Shown in pieces: positions 1-8,339 of a stretch of DNA of 64,000 bases (within the stretch, counting starts at the first letter, position 1; every line of letters begins with the position of its first letter). The stretch covers positions 62,001 through 126,000 of the forward strand of contig NZ_WJIC01000002.1 in NCBI RefSeq assembly GCF_009649815.1, written 5' to 3'. The position numbers and the translations under genes are program-made. The notes under the pieces are model-generated. The model worked only from the letters and a program-made list of their open reading frames with translations. It was not told the DNA's origin and made no database searches. The DNA is from Nocardia sp. SYP-A9097. Its GTDB lineage: Bacteria > Actinomycetota > Actinomycetes > Mycobacteriales > Mycobacteriaceae.

Positions 1-69
1 AACCAGGTTTGCTTCTACCTCCGCCGCCAGCTGTTCCAGCAGTTCGGGGTCGGCCAAATCGTTCTGCAC
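1..69 (-). CDS. Partial CDS, possible acyl-ACP desaturase N-terminus
   Basis: A reading frame starts with GTG at 69 and runs off the left edge of the window (23 codons visible). The residues DPELLEQLAAEVEANLV resemble the start of actinobacterial acyl-[acyl-carrier-protein] desaturases, which begin with an LL-x-ELEPVVE-like helix. In M. tuberculosis desA2 lies next to phoH2, so the position fits. An AGG lies 8 nt before the GTG. Only the N-terminus is visible and no catalytic motif can be checked, so the call rests on a short similarity and on synteny. Confidence 0.4.
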   Translation of the reverse strand, partial: MQNDLADPELLEQLAAEVEANLV

Positions 70-210
70 GGAGACAACCTAGCGGCTCGCGGGCAAACAT
101 GGGTATATTCGCCCCGCATTCGAAACGGCTATCGCCTACGCCGCAGGCCAATGCCGAGACCTCGCGCCCGAGCAAACACCGCCGTGCCGGTGCCGAACCG
201 AACAGCGAAG

Positions 211-241
211 TGGGTCCGGGGCGGGGAAGGCTCCGGACCCA
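211..241 (-). terminator. Hairpin downstream of the LGFP lipoprotein gene
   Basis: Nine-base perfect arms TGGGTCCGG (211-219) and CCGGACCCA (233-241) enclose a 13-nt loop. It lies about 100 nt beyond the stop of the minus-strand lipoprotein gene and has no T-tract, as is usual for high-GC actinobacterial terminators. Confidence 0.4.
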
Positions 242-344
242 CGCCGCGCTACCGCTCAGCGGTGGTGACCCGCGCTGCGCCGCAGCCGCTGTCGTCGCGT
301 TGCGGTCATTGTCGCTGTGCCGCAGTCACTTCCGCTCACAGCGC

Positions 345-866
345 CTACTTCGGGGTGATGGTGGTCTTGTTGTCGACCCAGGTGATGGTGCCGCCGGTGA
401 AGTCGCTCTGCTTGCCGCCGGTGATATCGGTTTCGTCGGTGGTCGGGTAGCCGAGGGCGCCGCCGGGGCCGCCGTCCGCTTCCCAGGCTTTGCGGATCTC
501 ACCCCACACCACGTGGATTCCGGCGGCGGGGCTGCTGACGATCGCGCCGCCCGCGAATTCCTGGATCTTGCCGCCGCCGGGGCCGTCCTGGGCGGCGGCG
601 GTGGGCAGGCCGAGTGGGCCTGTGACACCGCCCATTTCGTTGTATTCGGCCAGGAAGTCGCCGCTGACGATGAGCTCCCCGTCGCGGGTGGCGATCTTGG
701 TTTCGGTGGCGTGCTCGGCGGCCACCGCCGCCGCCATGGCGGTGGTGGTGGCCGCCGCCGTATCGGATTTCGAATCCTTGCTGTCCTTGTCGCAGCCCGC
801 GGTGAATGCGGTCACGATGGCGATGGCCGCGATGAAGCCGGCCGAACGTCGAGCGAAGGTACGCAT
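345..866 (-). CDS. LGFP-repeat lipoprotein
   Basis: A 173-residue protein. ATG at 866 was preferred because AGAGGG precedes it at good spacing. It begins with a lipoprotein signal: basic start, hydrophobic stretch, then lipobox FTAGC with Cys25, so it should be anchored outside the cytoplasmic membrane. A low-complexity D/S/K and Ala stretch follows, then LGFP-type repeats (VTGPLGLPT, GGALGYPTT, each with a GG-x-I-x-W/S tail). LGFP modules occur in cell-wall-associated proteins of mycolic-acid bacteria and are thought to help bind the envelope. No enzymatic domain is seen. It is transcribed alone and toward the window edge. Confidence 0.8.
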   Translation of the reverse strand: MRTFARRSAGFIAAIAIVTAFTAGCDKDSKDSKSDTAAATTTAMAAAVAAEHATETKIATRDGELIVSGDFLAEYNEMGGVTGPLGLPTAAAQDGPGGGKIQEFAGGAIVSSPAAGIHVVWGEIRKAWEADGGPGGALGYPTTDETDITGGKQSDFTGGTITWVDNKTTITPK

Positions 867-1051
867 TTCATCCCTCTCGATAACTGGCCAGGCGCTCAGC
901 AATTATTCGGCAAAACCATTGAAGCCCACCGAATTAACAGCCGAGCAGGTATTTGTGCGGAATATACCCTGCCAACTATGCGATGAAACACAGGCCAAAA
1001 ATTTGCCCGATCGAGTCGGCGAACCGACCCGATCGGGCAAGAACCGCCCGC

Positions 1052-2455
1052 TTACGCGTTCGGCCCGAACTCCTCCAGCATCTCGGTGACCAGCGCCGCG
1101 ATCGGCGAACGCTCACTGCGAGTCAGCGTGATGTGCGCGAAGAGCGGATGCCCCTTTAGCTTCTCGATCACCGCGGCCACACCGTCGTGTCGCCCGACCC
1201 GCAGATTGTCACGCTGCGCCACATCGTGGGTGAGCACCACCCGCGACCCGCTGCCCAATCGACTCAGCACCGTGAGCAGCACATTGCGCTCCAGGGACTG
1301 CGCCTCGTCCACGATCACGAAGGAGTCGTGTAGCGACCGCCCGCGAATGTGGGTGAGCGGCAACACTTCCAGCATGCCGCGCGCCTGTACCTCCTCCATC
1401 ACCTCCGGGCTGGCGAGCCCGTCCAGGGTGTCGAAGACGGCCTGCGCCCACGGCCCCATCTTCTCGCTCTCGCTACCGGGCAGGTAGCCCAGATCCTGGC
1501 CGCCGACCGCGTACAGCGGACGGAACACCACCACCTTGCGATGGGTGCGGCGCTCCAGCACGGCCTCCAGACCCGCGGTCAAAGCGAGCGCGGATTTGCC
1601 CGTGCCCGCCCGGCCGCCCATGGAGACGATGCCGATGCTCTCGTCCATCAGCAGATCCAAGGCGATGCGCTGTTCGGCCGAGCGCCCGTGCAAGCCGAAC
1701 GCCTCCCGATCCCCGCGCACCAACTGCACCCGCTTGTCCGGGGTCACCCTGGCCAGGGCGCTACCGCGCGAGCTGAGCAGCCGAATCCCGGTGTGGCACG
1801 GCATATCCCGGGCATCATCGAGATCGATAATGGAGTCGTTGTAGAGCTTGTCCACGGTGTCGGATCCGACCTCGAGCTCCACCATGCCGGTCCAGCCGGA
1901 GGTGACCACATCCTGCGCGTGGTACTCATCGGCCTGCAGACCCACCGCGCTCGCCTTGACGCGCAGCGGAATGTCCTTGGATACCAGCACAACTTGTTCA
2001 CCCTCGGCCGCGAAGTTGAGCGCGCAGGCGAGAATGCGGGAATCGTTACTGTCCGTACGGAATCCGACCGGCAGCACACTCGGATCGGTGTGATTGAGCT
2101 CCACCTGGAGCGTGCCGCCGCCGGTTCCGACGGGTATGCGCTGATCGAGCCGACCGTGTGCCAGACGCAGATCGTCCAGCATGCGCAATGCCTCGCGAGC
2201 GAACCATCCCAGTTCGTGGTGGTGGCGTTTCCCCTCGAGTTCACTGATCACCACGAGCGGCAGCACCACGTGATGCTCGCCGAATCGTGTCAGTGCCCAG
2301 GGGTCGGAGAGCAGTACCGACGTGTCCACCACGAAGGTTTTCGGCAGTCCCGATTCGGATGACTGCGAGGCGCGAACTCCCGGACCTGTGGTGCGCGTCC
2401 TCCGGTTGGAGGCGGCGTTCCCGGTGGGAGCGTTGACGGAGCGTGCATCAGTCAC
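1052..2455 (-). CDS. phoH2: PhoH2: PIN domain fused to PhoH ATPase
   Basis: 467 residues from GTG at 2455, chosen because AAAGGAG sits 6 nt upstream. The N-terminal third is a PIN RNase domain ([12 protein letters not shown], then ISELEGKR and [10 protein letters not shown] acidic motifs). The C-terminal half is a PhoH P-loop domain with Walker [14 protein letters not shown] and Walker [10 protein letters not shown]. Family knowledge: mycobacterial PhoH2 is a sequence-specific RNA helicase/RNase and the toxin half of a toxin-antitoxin pair whose antitoxin frame lies just upstream. Here the upstream region holds only a short leader frame (2517-2576), not an obvious full-length antitoxin. Confidence 0.92.
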   Translation of the reverse strand: MTDARSVNAPTGNAASNRRTRTTGPGVRASQSSESGLPKTFVVDTSVLLSDPWALTRFGEHHVVLPLVVISELEGKRHHHELGWFAREALRMLDDLRLAHGRLDQRIPVGTGGGTLQVELNHTDPSVLPVGFRTDSNDSRILACALNFAAEGEQVVLVSKDIPLRVKASAVGLQADEYHAQDVVTSGWTGMVELEVGSDTVDKLYNDSIIDLDDARDMPCHTGIRLLSSRGSALARVTPDKRVQLVRGDREAFGLHGRSAEQRIALDLLMDESIGIVSMGGRAGTGKSALALTAGLEAVLERRTHRKVVVFRPLYAVGGQDLGYLPGSESEKMGPWAQAVFDTLDGLASPEVMEEVQARGMLEVLPLTHIRGRSLHDSFVIVDEAQSLERNVLLTVLSRLGSGSRVVLTHDVAQRDNLRVGRHDGVAAVIEKLKGHPLFAHITLTRSERSPIAALVTEMLEEFGPNA

Positions 2456-2516
2456 GGTGGGCTCCTTTGCCACTCGCGCGACACCGCGCAAGCGTTCTCG
2501 CTGGGCCGGTTGGGCT

Positions 2517-2576
2517 CTAGGGTCGTACGACCCGAGGGCCGGGTGCCGGCCCCCTCGTACTGAGTTGCTCAGTCAC
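2517..2576 (-). CDS. Candidate 19-residue leader peptide upstream of phoH2
   Basis: A GTG at 2576 is preceded by GGGAGG with an 8-nt spacer, a strong ribosome binding site. The frame encodes [19 protein letters not shown] and stops with TAG at 2517, 61 nt before the phoH2 start. It lies on the phoH2 strand. No similarity to a known family is recognised. It could be a leader peptide or a vestigial antitoxin frame; it could also be chance. Confidence 0.35.
   Translation of the reverse strand: MTEQLSTRGPAPGPRVVRP
2559..2573. promoter_or_regulatory. Inverted repeat ACTGA-N5-TCAGT upstream of phoH2
   Basis: Perfect 5-bp arms lie about 105 nt upstream of phoH2 and overlap the start of the leader frame. 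The half-sites are the same as in the TetR-type site at 34191-34204, but the spacer is 5 instead of 4. This may be an operator or chance. Confidence 0.25.
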
Positions 2577-2684
2577 GATCAGGACCTCCCGTACGAGCCA
2601 CACCTACGCGGCCCGCACTCCCGACGCTACCGCCGAAATCGAGATCCGGCTTCCCGACTGGCAGGCACATTGGTGAAGAACTCG

Positions 2685-3071
2685 TTAACGCGCACCCCCG
2701 GTGGGCGTTTCGTCCAATTCGCCCAGGAGTACCGGGACATGGCTCAGCTCCGGCTCTTTCACCGCGGTTACCAGCGTCAATGGTTCGTCGGCGGCAGCGC
2801 GGCGCAAGCGCGCCAAGGCTTCCTGCGGCGCGTCGGCGGCGAGTTCAAGTCGATACCGTGTCTCGAACTCGGCGCGTCGGGCCTGCGGGTCGGCGTGATA
2901 CCACTTCCGGAGTTCGTTCGAAGGGGTCACCTCCTTCGCCCATTCGTCAATGGCCGCCTGCTGTTTGCTGATCCCGCGCGGCCACAATCGATCGACGAGC
3001 ACCCGGCGGCCGTCGTCCGCCGCGGGCGCGTCGTACACACGCTTGACCCGGTACCTCGGTTGCTGTGCCAT
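2685..3071 (-). CDS. DUF488 family protein
   Basis: 128 residues. It carries the DUF488 (YeaO-like) signature: VLVDRLWPRG near residue 25, WAKEVTPSNELRKWYH near 45-60, and the C-terminal LTLVTAVKEPELSH. The family is widespread and small, and its biochemical role is unsettled. It is transcribed divergently from the small gene at 3093, and the two start codons are only 21 bp apart, so both promoters must overlap the shared gap or lie inside the neighbouring gene. Confidence 0.85.
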   Translation of the reverse strand: MAQQPRYRVKRVYDAPAADDGRRVLVDRLWPRGISKQQAAIDEWAKEVTPSNELRKWYHADPQARRAEFETRYRLELAADAPQEALARLRRAAADEPLTLVTAVKEPELSHVPVLLGELDETPTGGAR

Positions 3072-3092
3072 CGGTCCATTAGAGTCGACACC

Positions 3093-3365
3093 ATGGCCGA
3101 TACTCAGGATCTCGAGGCGCTCTCCACCAAGGATTTACACGACCGCGCGGTGAAGCTGGCCGTTCGCCACGGCGATGTGAAGTTCCTCTGGGAGCTGCTC
3201 AAGTCCATTCCGGCCGCCTCCGCCGCCGCGGGCGATCTCGGCGAGAGCGAGGCCGACATCAAGTACGTGCTGCCCATGCTGGACGACTATGTGCACGCCG
3301 GTGAGGGTGAGATCGGCGAGATACTCCGGCCGATGTACATCGACTACCTGAGCAAACGCGCCTAG
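3093..3365 (+). CDS. Conserved small hypothetical protein
   Basis: 90 residues from ATG at 3093. Sequence features: a helical, charged N-terminus (DLEALSTKDLHDRAVKLAVRH), then GDVKFLWELLKSIP, an Ala/Gly linker and an acidic C-terminus ending in YIDYLSKRA. There is no signal peptide or membrane segment. No Shine-Dalgarno is visible, but TAGAGT ends 7-8 nt before the ATG, the layout of an actinobacterial leaderless promoter. It looks like a conserved cytoplasmic actinobacterial protein; its function is not recognised. Confidence 0.75.
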   Translation: MADTQDLEALSTKDLHDRAVKLAVRHGDVKFLWELLKSIPAASAAAGDLGESEADIKYVLPMLDDYVHAGEGEIGEILRPMYIDYLSKRA

Positions 3366-3449
3366 CCCGAAACTACGAGATGCCGTGCAGGCCGGTGGTC
3401 GTATCGCTCAGTGTTCGCGGGCAATCCTTTTCGCCTCTAAACTCCGGAC

Positions 3450-3800
3450 ATGACCGCTGAGACCACGCCGGAACTGGTCGTCTACCGCCGCCCGGGCTGC
3501 CCCTTCTGCGCGCGCCTGCGCCGGGTGCTGAACCGCAATGGGATCATCCACCGCGAGATCGACATCTGGGACGATCCGGAGGCGGCGGCCTTCGTCCGCA
3601 AGGTCGCCGACGGCAATGAGACCGTGCCCACCGTGATGCTCAAAGACGGTGCGAAGGAACGCTATTGGGTGAACCCCCGCCCCCAATGGCTGCTCACCGT
3701 GATCAACACCGAAGCCCCGGCCCTCACCGGCGGCCCCAAAAGCTACTGGCCCATCCGCAAGGACGACCTCCCCCGCCCCCGGCCACCCCAGGCCAACTGA
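3450..3800 (+). CDS. Glutaredoxin/mycoredoxin-like protein
   Basis: 116 residues. A thioredoxin-fold glutaredoxin domain spans residues 8-90 with active site CPFC (RRPGCPFCARLRR), the TVP cis-proline motif (NETVPTVML) and a dithiol arrangement. In mycothiol-producing actinobacteria such proteins (mycoredoxins) reduce mycothiol mixed disulfides; the mca gene in this window shows that mycothiol is made here. The C-terminus (KSYWPIRKDDLPRPRPPQAN) is a proline-rich tail. TCTAAA just before the ATG suggests a leaderless start. Confidence 0.82.
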   Translation: MTAETTPELVVYRRPGCPFCARLRRVLNRNGIIHREIDIWDDPEAAAFVRKVADGNETVPTVMLKDGAKERYWVNPRPQWLLTVINTEAPALTGGPKSYWPIRKDDLPRPRPPQAN

Positions 3801-3815
3801 CCTCCCCGGCATTCC

Positions 3816-3905
3816 CCGCCATCCCGGCATGCTCTTGGCCGGGATCCACCCTTCGCGATGCATCCACAGATGTGGATCCCGGCCAAAAACGCGCCGGGAT
3901 GACGG
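3816..3905. repeat. MITE/REP-like hairpin element, copy A
   Basis: Imperfect inverted repeat of about 34 bp (3816-3849 with 3872-3905) around a 22-nt loop. The arms share the core CATCCCGGC...GGCCGGGATCCAC; one arm carries CATGCTCTT and the other CGCGTTTTT. The same element recurs at 13214-13304 and 50366-50462. It lies just after the glutaredoxin stop. No transposase is present. Confidence 0.8.
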
Positions 3906-3930
3906 GGGACGATTGCGCCGCTATAACGCT

Positions 3931-3966
3931 AAGGCCCGCCACGACTTTCTGTCGTGGCGGGCCCTT
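3931..3966. terminator. Strong bidirectional terminator downstream of glyA
   Basis: Perfect stem AAGGCCCGCCACGAC / GTCGTGGCGGGCCCTT with loop TTTCT. A TTTT run follows the plus-strand side. It lies 28 nt past the glyA stop and between convergent transcription units. Confidence 0.8.
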
Positions 3967-3993
3967 TTCGCTTGTGGCTCAGGAAGATTCAGC

Positions 3994-5358
3994 TCAGCCG
4001 AGCAGGCGCCAGTCCTCGAGGCCCTCGTAGAGGGGGAATTCCTGGGCCAGCTTGGTGACGCGCTGACGCAGGGATTCCAGATCGGACGCACCGGTGAGGG
4101 CGGCGGCGATGATCTCGGCGACCTCGGTGAATTCGGCGTCACCGAAGCCGCGGGTGGCCAGGGCCGGGGTGCCGATCCGCAGGCCGGAGGTGACCATCGG
4201 CGGGCGCGGGTCGAACGGAACGGCGTTGCGGTTCACGGTGATTCCGATTTCGTGCAGCAGATCCTCACCCTGCTGACCGTCGAGCTGCGAGTTGCGCAGG
4301 TCGACCAGGACCAGGTGCACATCGGTGCCGCCGGTGAGTACGTTGATGCCCTTGGCGGTGCAGTCGGCGGCGGTCAGTCGCTCGGCGAGAATCTTGGCAC
4401 CGGACAGGGTGCGCTCCTGGCGCTCCTTGAACTCCGGGGTGCCGGCGATCTTGAACGAAACCGCCTTGGCCGCAATGGCATGCATGAGCGGTCCGCCCTG
4501 CTGACCCGGGAAGACCGCCGAGTTCAGCTTCTTGGCGAACTCCTGCTTGGCCAGGATCAGACCGGAGCGCGGTCCGCCGAGGGTCTTGTGCACGGTCGAG
4601 GAGACGACATCGGCGTGCGGCACCGGCGACGGGTGCAGACCGGCGGCGACCAGACCGGCGAAGTGCGCCATATCGACCCACAGGTACGCGCCGACCTCAT
4701 CGGCGATCTCCCGGAACGCCGCGAAATCCAGATGCCGCGGGTATGCCGACCAACCGGCGACGATCACCTTCGGGCGAGTCTCGCGGGCAATCTTGCGCAC
4801 CTCGTCCATATCGACGCGGTGATCTTCCTTCGACACACCGTAGGCGTGCACCTCGTAGAGCTTGCCCGAGAAGTTCAGGCGCATACCGTGCGTGAGGTGG
4901 CCGCCGTGCGCGAGATCCAGGCCGAGCAGCTTCTCGCCCGGGTTCATCAGCGCCATCAGCACCGCGGCATTGGCCTGCGCACCCGAATGCGGCTGCACAT
5001 TGGCGAATTCCGCGCCGAAGAGCTCCTTTACACGGTCGCGGGCGAGATCCTCGACAATGTCGACGTTCTCGCAGCCGCCGTAATAGCGCCGGCCCGGGTA
5101 GCCCTCGGCGTACTTGTTGGTGAGCACGCTGCCCTGCGCCTGCAGGACCGCGCGCGGCACGAAGTTCTCCGAGGCGATCATCTCGAGGGTGTCGCGCTGG
5201 CGGGCGAGTTCGCCGCCCATCGCGGCAGCGACCTCGGGATCGAGCTCAGCGAGGGACTGGGAATTGACAGAGGAGGTCGTCTGCGTCACCTGGTCGAGTG
5301 TATTGGCCGTGGTCGGCGCGTCGGCCGGGGGGTTCTGTGTAAGTGAATGCTGATCCAT
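3994..5358 (-). CDS. glyA: Serine hydroxymethyltransferase
   Basis: 454 residues. ATG at 5358 follows GGAGG with good spacing. It converts serine plus tetrahydrofolate to glycine plus 5,10-methylene-THF, the main source of one-carbon units. Landmarks: [45 protein letters not shown] and the PLP lysine K258 in [14 protein letters not shown]. An extra N-terminal segment of about 35 residues rich in Q/T/S precedes the usual family start. It is preceded by a ZTP riboswitch and an SD-sequestering hairpin, so translation should rise when ZTP signals 10-formyl-THF shortage. The order phoH2-glyA-coaA matches mycobacteria. Confidence 0.96.
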   Translation of the reverse strand: MDQHSLTQNPPADAPTTANTLDQVTQTTSSVNSQSLAELDPEVAAAMGGELARQRDTLEMIASENFVPRAVLQAQGSVLTNKYAEGYPGRRYYGGCENVDIVEDLARDRVKELFGAEFANVQPHSGAQANAAVLMALMNPGEKLLGLDLAHGGHLTHGMRLNFSGKLYEVHAYGVSKEDHRVDMDEVRKIARETRPKVIVAGWSAYPRHLDFAAFREIADEVGAYLWVDMAHFAGLVAAGLHPSPVPHADVVSSTVHKTLGGPRSGLILAKQEFAKKLNSAVFPGQQGGPLMHAIAAKAVSFKIAGTPEFKERQERTLSGAKILAERLTAADCTAKGINVLTGGTDVHLVLVDLRNSQLDGQQGEDLLHEIGITVNRNAVPFDPRPPMVTSGLRIGTPALATRGFGDAEFTEVAEIIAAALTGASDLESLRQRVTKLAQEFPLYEGLEDWRLLG

Positions 5359-5363
5359 CGCAA

Positions 5364-5379
5364 CCTCCGTACTCGGAGG
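5364..5379 (-). promoter_or_regulatory. SD-sequestering hairpin of glyA
   Basis: On the minus strand CCTCC (5379-5375) pairs with GGAGG (5368-5364), the glyA Shine-Dalgarno, across a short loop. A second competing pair is GGGTGC (5416-5411, in the 3' part of the ZTP element) with GCACCC (5392-5387). Together they give a plausible translational expression platform. Confidence 0.55.
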
Positions 5380-5404
5380 AGTTTCGGGGTGCCGAAAGTC
5401 CTCG

Positions 5405-5495
5405 GGCCCAGCACCCAGGCGCGCGGTGCGGGACTTCGGTGCTTCCCGGTGGTTACTTCCACCTCGAGTGCGCCAGTCGCGGTGAGCCGAGTTTA
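5405..5495 (-). promoter_or_regulatory. ZTP (pfl) riboswitch upstream of glyA
   Basis: On the minus strand the conserved pfl elements occur in order: CGACTGGCG (around 5479-5471), a GGTGG/CCACC stem closed by a short loop, CGGGAAGC, a variable linker and CGCCTGGGTGC (around 5421-5411). Family knowledge: this RNA binds ZTP/ZMP and often precedes glyA, folD or purH. The outer P1 helix is not a perfect match to the consensus (ACTCGG with CCGAAGT needs a bulge), so the exact borders are approximate. Confidence 0.75.
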
Positions 5496-5502
5496 ACTCC
5501 CC

Positions 5503-5565
5503 CGCCTCTCCGGACCTTCTGCGCCCGGCTGAGAGCCGCCAACCGTCATGGACGCGCAGCGGCGA
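5503..5565 (+). repeat. 63-bp dispersed repeat, copy 1
   Basis: Aligned without gaps to 41671-41733, about three quarters of positions agree, including CGGCTG-x-GAGCCG and GGACGCG. This copy is in the glyA upstream region, beyond the riboswitch. It contains a small CGGCT/AGCCG hairpin. Function unknown. Confidence 0.5.
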
Positions 5566-5782
5566 TGCGGAGCAGCTCATGCTGCGCCACACCAAGGGAG
5601 ATGTGCCCCGAAAAATGGGGGCATGGGCGCTGTCCGCGCAGGGGAAGCGGGCGGTTTGCCCGAAACGGTGGACAGCGTCACAAATTCAGGCTGTGGCGCG
5701 ACGGTAAATCTCGGTATTGTTTCCGATCGGCTGGCCTCAATGCGCCAGTGTCATTGGCCCAACAGAATTTTCGAGGTTCAGA

Positions 5783-5893
5783 ATGCTGTACAACATCGCA
5801 GGCGGCGGTATCCAGGACATGATCTTCGCACTGCTGAAGTCCATGTGTTCCATGTCCAGCGGCGGCGCTGCCTGTGCCGGGTGGGGCGCGTAA
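5783..5893 (+). CDS. Small 36-residue peptide ORF, unknown
   Basis: ATG at 5783 is preceded by GAGG with a 6-nt spacer. The peptide starts MLYNIAGGGIQDMIFALLKS and ends CSMSSGGAACAGWGA. The first half is an amphipathic to hydrophobic helix; the tail is Gly/Ala/Ser-rich with two cysteines. A hairpin follows at 5897-5914. It stands alone between glyA and a convergent gene. No family is recognised; a small membrane or secreted peptide is possible. The 330-bp gap around it holds nothing else recognisable apart from a TGCCCC/GGGGCA hairpin near 5604-5622. Confidence 0.4.
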   Translation: MLYNIAGGGIQDMIFALLKSMCSMSSGGAACAGWGA

Positions 5894-5918
5894 CCAACCC
5901 CCGAACTTTGCGGGGAGT

Positions 5919-5955
5919 CCCCTCACATCCGGCGAATCGCGCCGGGTGTGAGGGG
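5919..5955. terminator. Bidirectional terminator overlapping a stop codon
   Basis: Arms 5919-5933 and 5941-5955 pair (CCCCTCACA with TGTGAGGGG, plus GGC/GCC). The hairpin contains the last codons of the DUF885 gene, so coding and termination overlap between convergent genes. Confidence 0.6.
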
Positions 5956-7119
5956 TTCATCCAATAGGCGGCGGAATCGCTCGGACCGCTCACCCGCATC
6001 GGCCGCCCGATCCAGCCAGCCACCGAGTAGGCGATATCCCTCCACATAGGTGGAGATGTAGGCCCGCCAAAGCGGCGAGGACAGGAAACGCAGCGACTGC
6101 CGTGCCCGATCCGGTGTGATCAGACTCCAGCGCTGCAGGAATTCCGCGACATCATCGGCGCTGCGCCCGCGATCGTGCAGCAGCAGTGCGGCATCCTGCC
6201 GCACACCCAGCAGTTTCGCCGAGGCGGTCGAAATGCGTTCCGCGCGTTCACCATCGAAGCGCAGTCCGAGATCGGCGTAGATCTCCTGCGCCCAGCGGCC
6301 CCAGCCCGGGCCGACAATCGACTTCAATGCCAGATCCGCCAGGCCCTCCGCCATCAGGCATTGCGGAGTGTTCACTACGAACAGCGTCTGCTCGTCCTGC
6401 CCGGCCGCCACCAGCCCGGCCTCCTTACGGCAGTGCTCGGTGTGATGCCCCGGATACGACTCGTGCGCGATCAGATGCGGCAGCTGCGACAAATGCTGTT
6501 TGAGATCGGAGTTGATGGCCACCCGGGACTGATAATTGCCCAGGTAGTAGTTGAAGCCGGACCACGGCTTATCGCCCACCACTTCGTATTCCACCCGCTC
6601 GTGATCGGGCAGCGGATAGCGTTCGCGGACCAGTTCCCGCAGCGCGCTGGAGAAAGCGTCCACACATTCGCGCAGGCGTTCGGGCGGAATCTCATCGCCG
6701 CGGCGGTGCGCGGTAATGCGATCGAGGAGCGCACCCTCGCCGGGTAGTTCCTCATCCAGCTGCCGGTGCGCCTCGCGGTAGTCGTCCTCATCGCCGGGCG
6801 CGATATCGACATCGAAATAGGCGCGCACCTCATCGATGAAGGAGATGTCGTCGCCCGCGAATTTGCGGGCCGAGCATTCCAAAGCCCGCAGGTGCGCGTC
6901 CAGGAATTCGGTGCGCTCGGCGGCCAGGCCCGCCTCCGGCAGCTCTTTCAGCAGTGCGGCAGCCTTATTGGCGAGTGCGCGCGGCTCCGGCGCGGGGGCG
7001 TTCTCCATCTCCCGGCGCAGGGCGGGATCGCCGGTGAAGGCATCGACGAAACCCTCCTCCAGCCGTTCGAAAGCCAGACCGAGACGCAGGTATTCGGTGA
7101 CCAGTGGATGCGCTGCCAT
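5923..7119 (-). CDS. DUF885 family putative metallopeptidase
   Basis: 398 residues, shorter than many DUF885 proteins (550-600). The hallmark HESYPGHHTEH near residue 218 supplies the HExxxxH-type histidine/glutamate pattern expected for zinc binding. NYYLGNYQSRVAINSD upstream and MAEGLADLALKS downstream are also family features. DUF885 proteins are annotated as peptidases by fold, but few have been tested. There is no signal peptide, so it is cytoplasmic. A longer paralogue lies at 59388-61076. Confidence 0.8.
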   Translation of the reverse strand: MAAHPLVTEYLRLGLAFERLEEGFVDAFTGDPALRREMENAPAPEPRALANKAAALLKELPEAGLAAERTEFLDAHLRALECSARKFAGDDISFIDEVRAYFDVDIAPGDEDDYREAHRQLDEELPGEGALLDRITAHRRGDEIPPERLRECVDAFSSALRELVRERYPLPDHERVEYEVVGDKPWSGFNYYLGNYQSRVAINSDLKQHLSQLPHLIAHESYPGHHTEHCRKEAGLVAAGQDEQTLFVVNTPQCLMAEGLADLALKSIVGPGWGRWAQEIYADLGLRFDGERAERISTASAKLLGVRQDAALLLHDRGRSADDVAEFLQRWSLITPDRARQSLRFLSSPLWRAYISTYVEGYRLLGGWLDRAADAGERSERFRRLLDEPLTPGAIRRM

Positions 7120-7402
7120 AACAGGCGACTGTATTGGATCGCGCGGCTTCCGGTGCCGCCGACCAGAACTCCGCTATGGCATATGTCACGCCGGTTACTC
7201 GCCAGTAGCAACACCTGGTGTTCACCGGGTTGTCGGACCCGAGCACAATTCGCCTATGCGTGGAGTGTCGCCGTATCTGCCTCTTGGGAGCCCGAGGTCA
7301 ATACGGGTGGGGGTCGAGCCGGCATCAACCGGTGCGCCGGACTCGGCGACGGTGCGACCTTCCCGTGACTGTTGTTGTCGACCGACACAGGGACGTGGCT
7401 AG

Positions 7403-8335
7403 ATGGCACGGATGAGCGAGCCGAGTCCCTACGTGGAATTCGACCGGAAGCAGTGGCGCACACTGCGTAAGTCGACTCCGCTGGTACTCACCGAGGAAGA
7501 ACTGACCGGCCTGCGCGGCCTGGGCGAGCAGATCGACCTCGAGGAGGTCGCCGAGGTCTACCTGCCGCTCGCCCGATTGATTCACCTGCAGGTCGCCGCG
7601 AAGCAGCGGTTGTTCGCCGCGACCGCGACCTTCCTCGGCGAAACCCATCCGGACCGTCAGGTGCCGTATGTGATCGGCGTGGCGGGATCGGTGGCGGTCG
7701 GCAAGTCCACCACCGCGCGCGTACTGCAGGCGCTACTGGCGCGCTGGGATCACCATCCGCGGGTGGATCTGGTCACCACCGACGGATTCCTGTATCCCAC
7801 AACCGAACTCACCCGGCGCGGCATCATGCATCGCAAGGGTTTCCCGGAGTCGTACGACCGCCGCAAGCTGCTGCGCTTCGTCACCGAGGTGAAATCCGGT
7901 GCGACCGAGGTGTGCGCACCGGTGTACTCGCATATCGCCTACGACATCGTGCCCGGCGAATTCCACTGCGTGCGCCAGCCCGACATCCTGATCGTCGAGG
8001 GCCTGAACGTCCTGCAGACCGGCCCCCGGCTCATGGTCTCGGACCTGTTCGACTTCTCCGTCTATGTGGACGCGCGCATCGAGGATATCGAGAACTGGTA
8101 CGTGCAGCGCTTCCTGTCACTGCGCGAAACCGCCTTCGCCAACCCGAATTCGCACTTCCACCACTACGCGAAGTTCAACGACTCCGAGGCCACCAGCGCG
8201 GCCAAGGAGATCTGGAACAACACCAACCGGCCGAACCTGGTGGACAACATCCTGCCGACCCGGCCGCGCGCGACCCTGGTGCTGCGCAAGGACGCCGACC
8301 ACACCATCAACAGGTTGCGACTGCGAAAGCTATAG
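7403..8335 (+). CDS. coaA: Type I pantothenate kinase
   Basis: 310 residues, normal for the bacterial type I family. It phosphorylates pantothenate in the first step of coenzyme A synthesis. Motifs: [11 protein letters not shown] at the start, P-loop [12 protein letters not shown] at residues 92-103, [18 protein letters not shown], and the C-terminal [10 protein letters not shown] and [15 protein letters not shown] second ATG at 7412 could also serve. It is opposite in strand to glyA, as in mycobacteria. Confidence 0.97.
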   Translation: MARMSEPSPYVEFDRKQWRTLRKSTPLVLTEEELTGLRGLGEQIDLEEVAEVYLPLARLIHLQVAAKQRLFAATATFLGETHPDRQVPYVIGVAGSVAVGKSTTARVLQALLARWDHHPRVDLVTTDGFLYPTTELTRRGIMHRKGFPESYDRRKLLRFVTEVKSGATEVCAPVYSHIAYDIVPGEFHCVRQPDILIVEGLNVLQTGPRLMVSDLFDFSVYVDARIEDIENWYVQRFLSLRETAFANPNSHFHHYAKFNDSEATSAAKEIWNNTNRPNLVDNILPTRPRATLVLRKDADHTINRLRLRKL

Positions 8336-8339
8336 CGGT

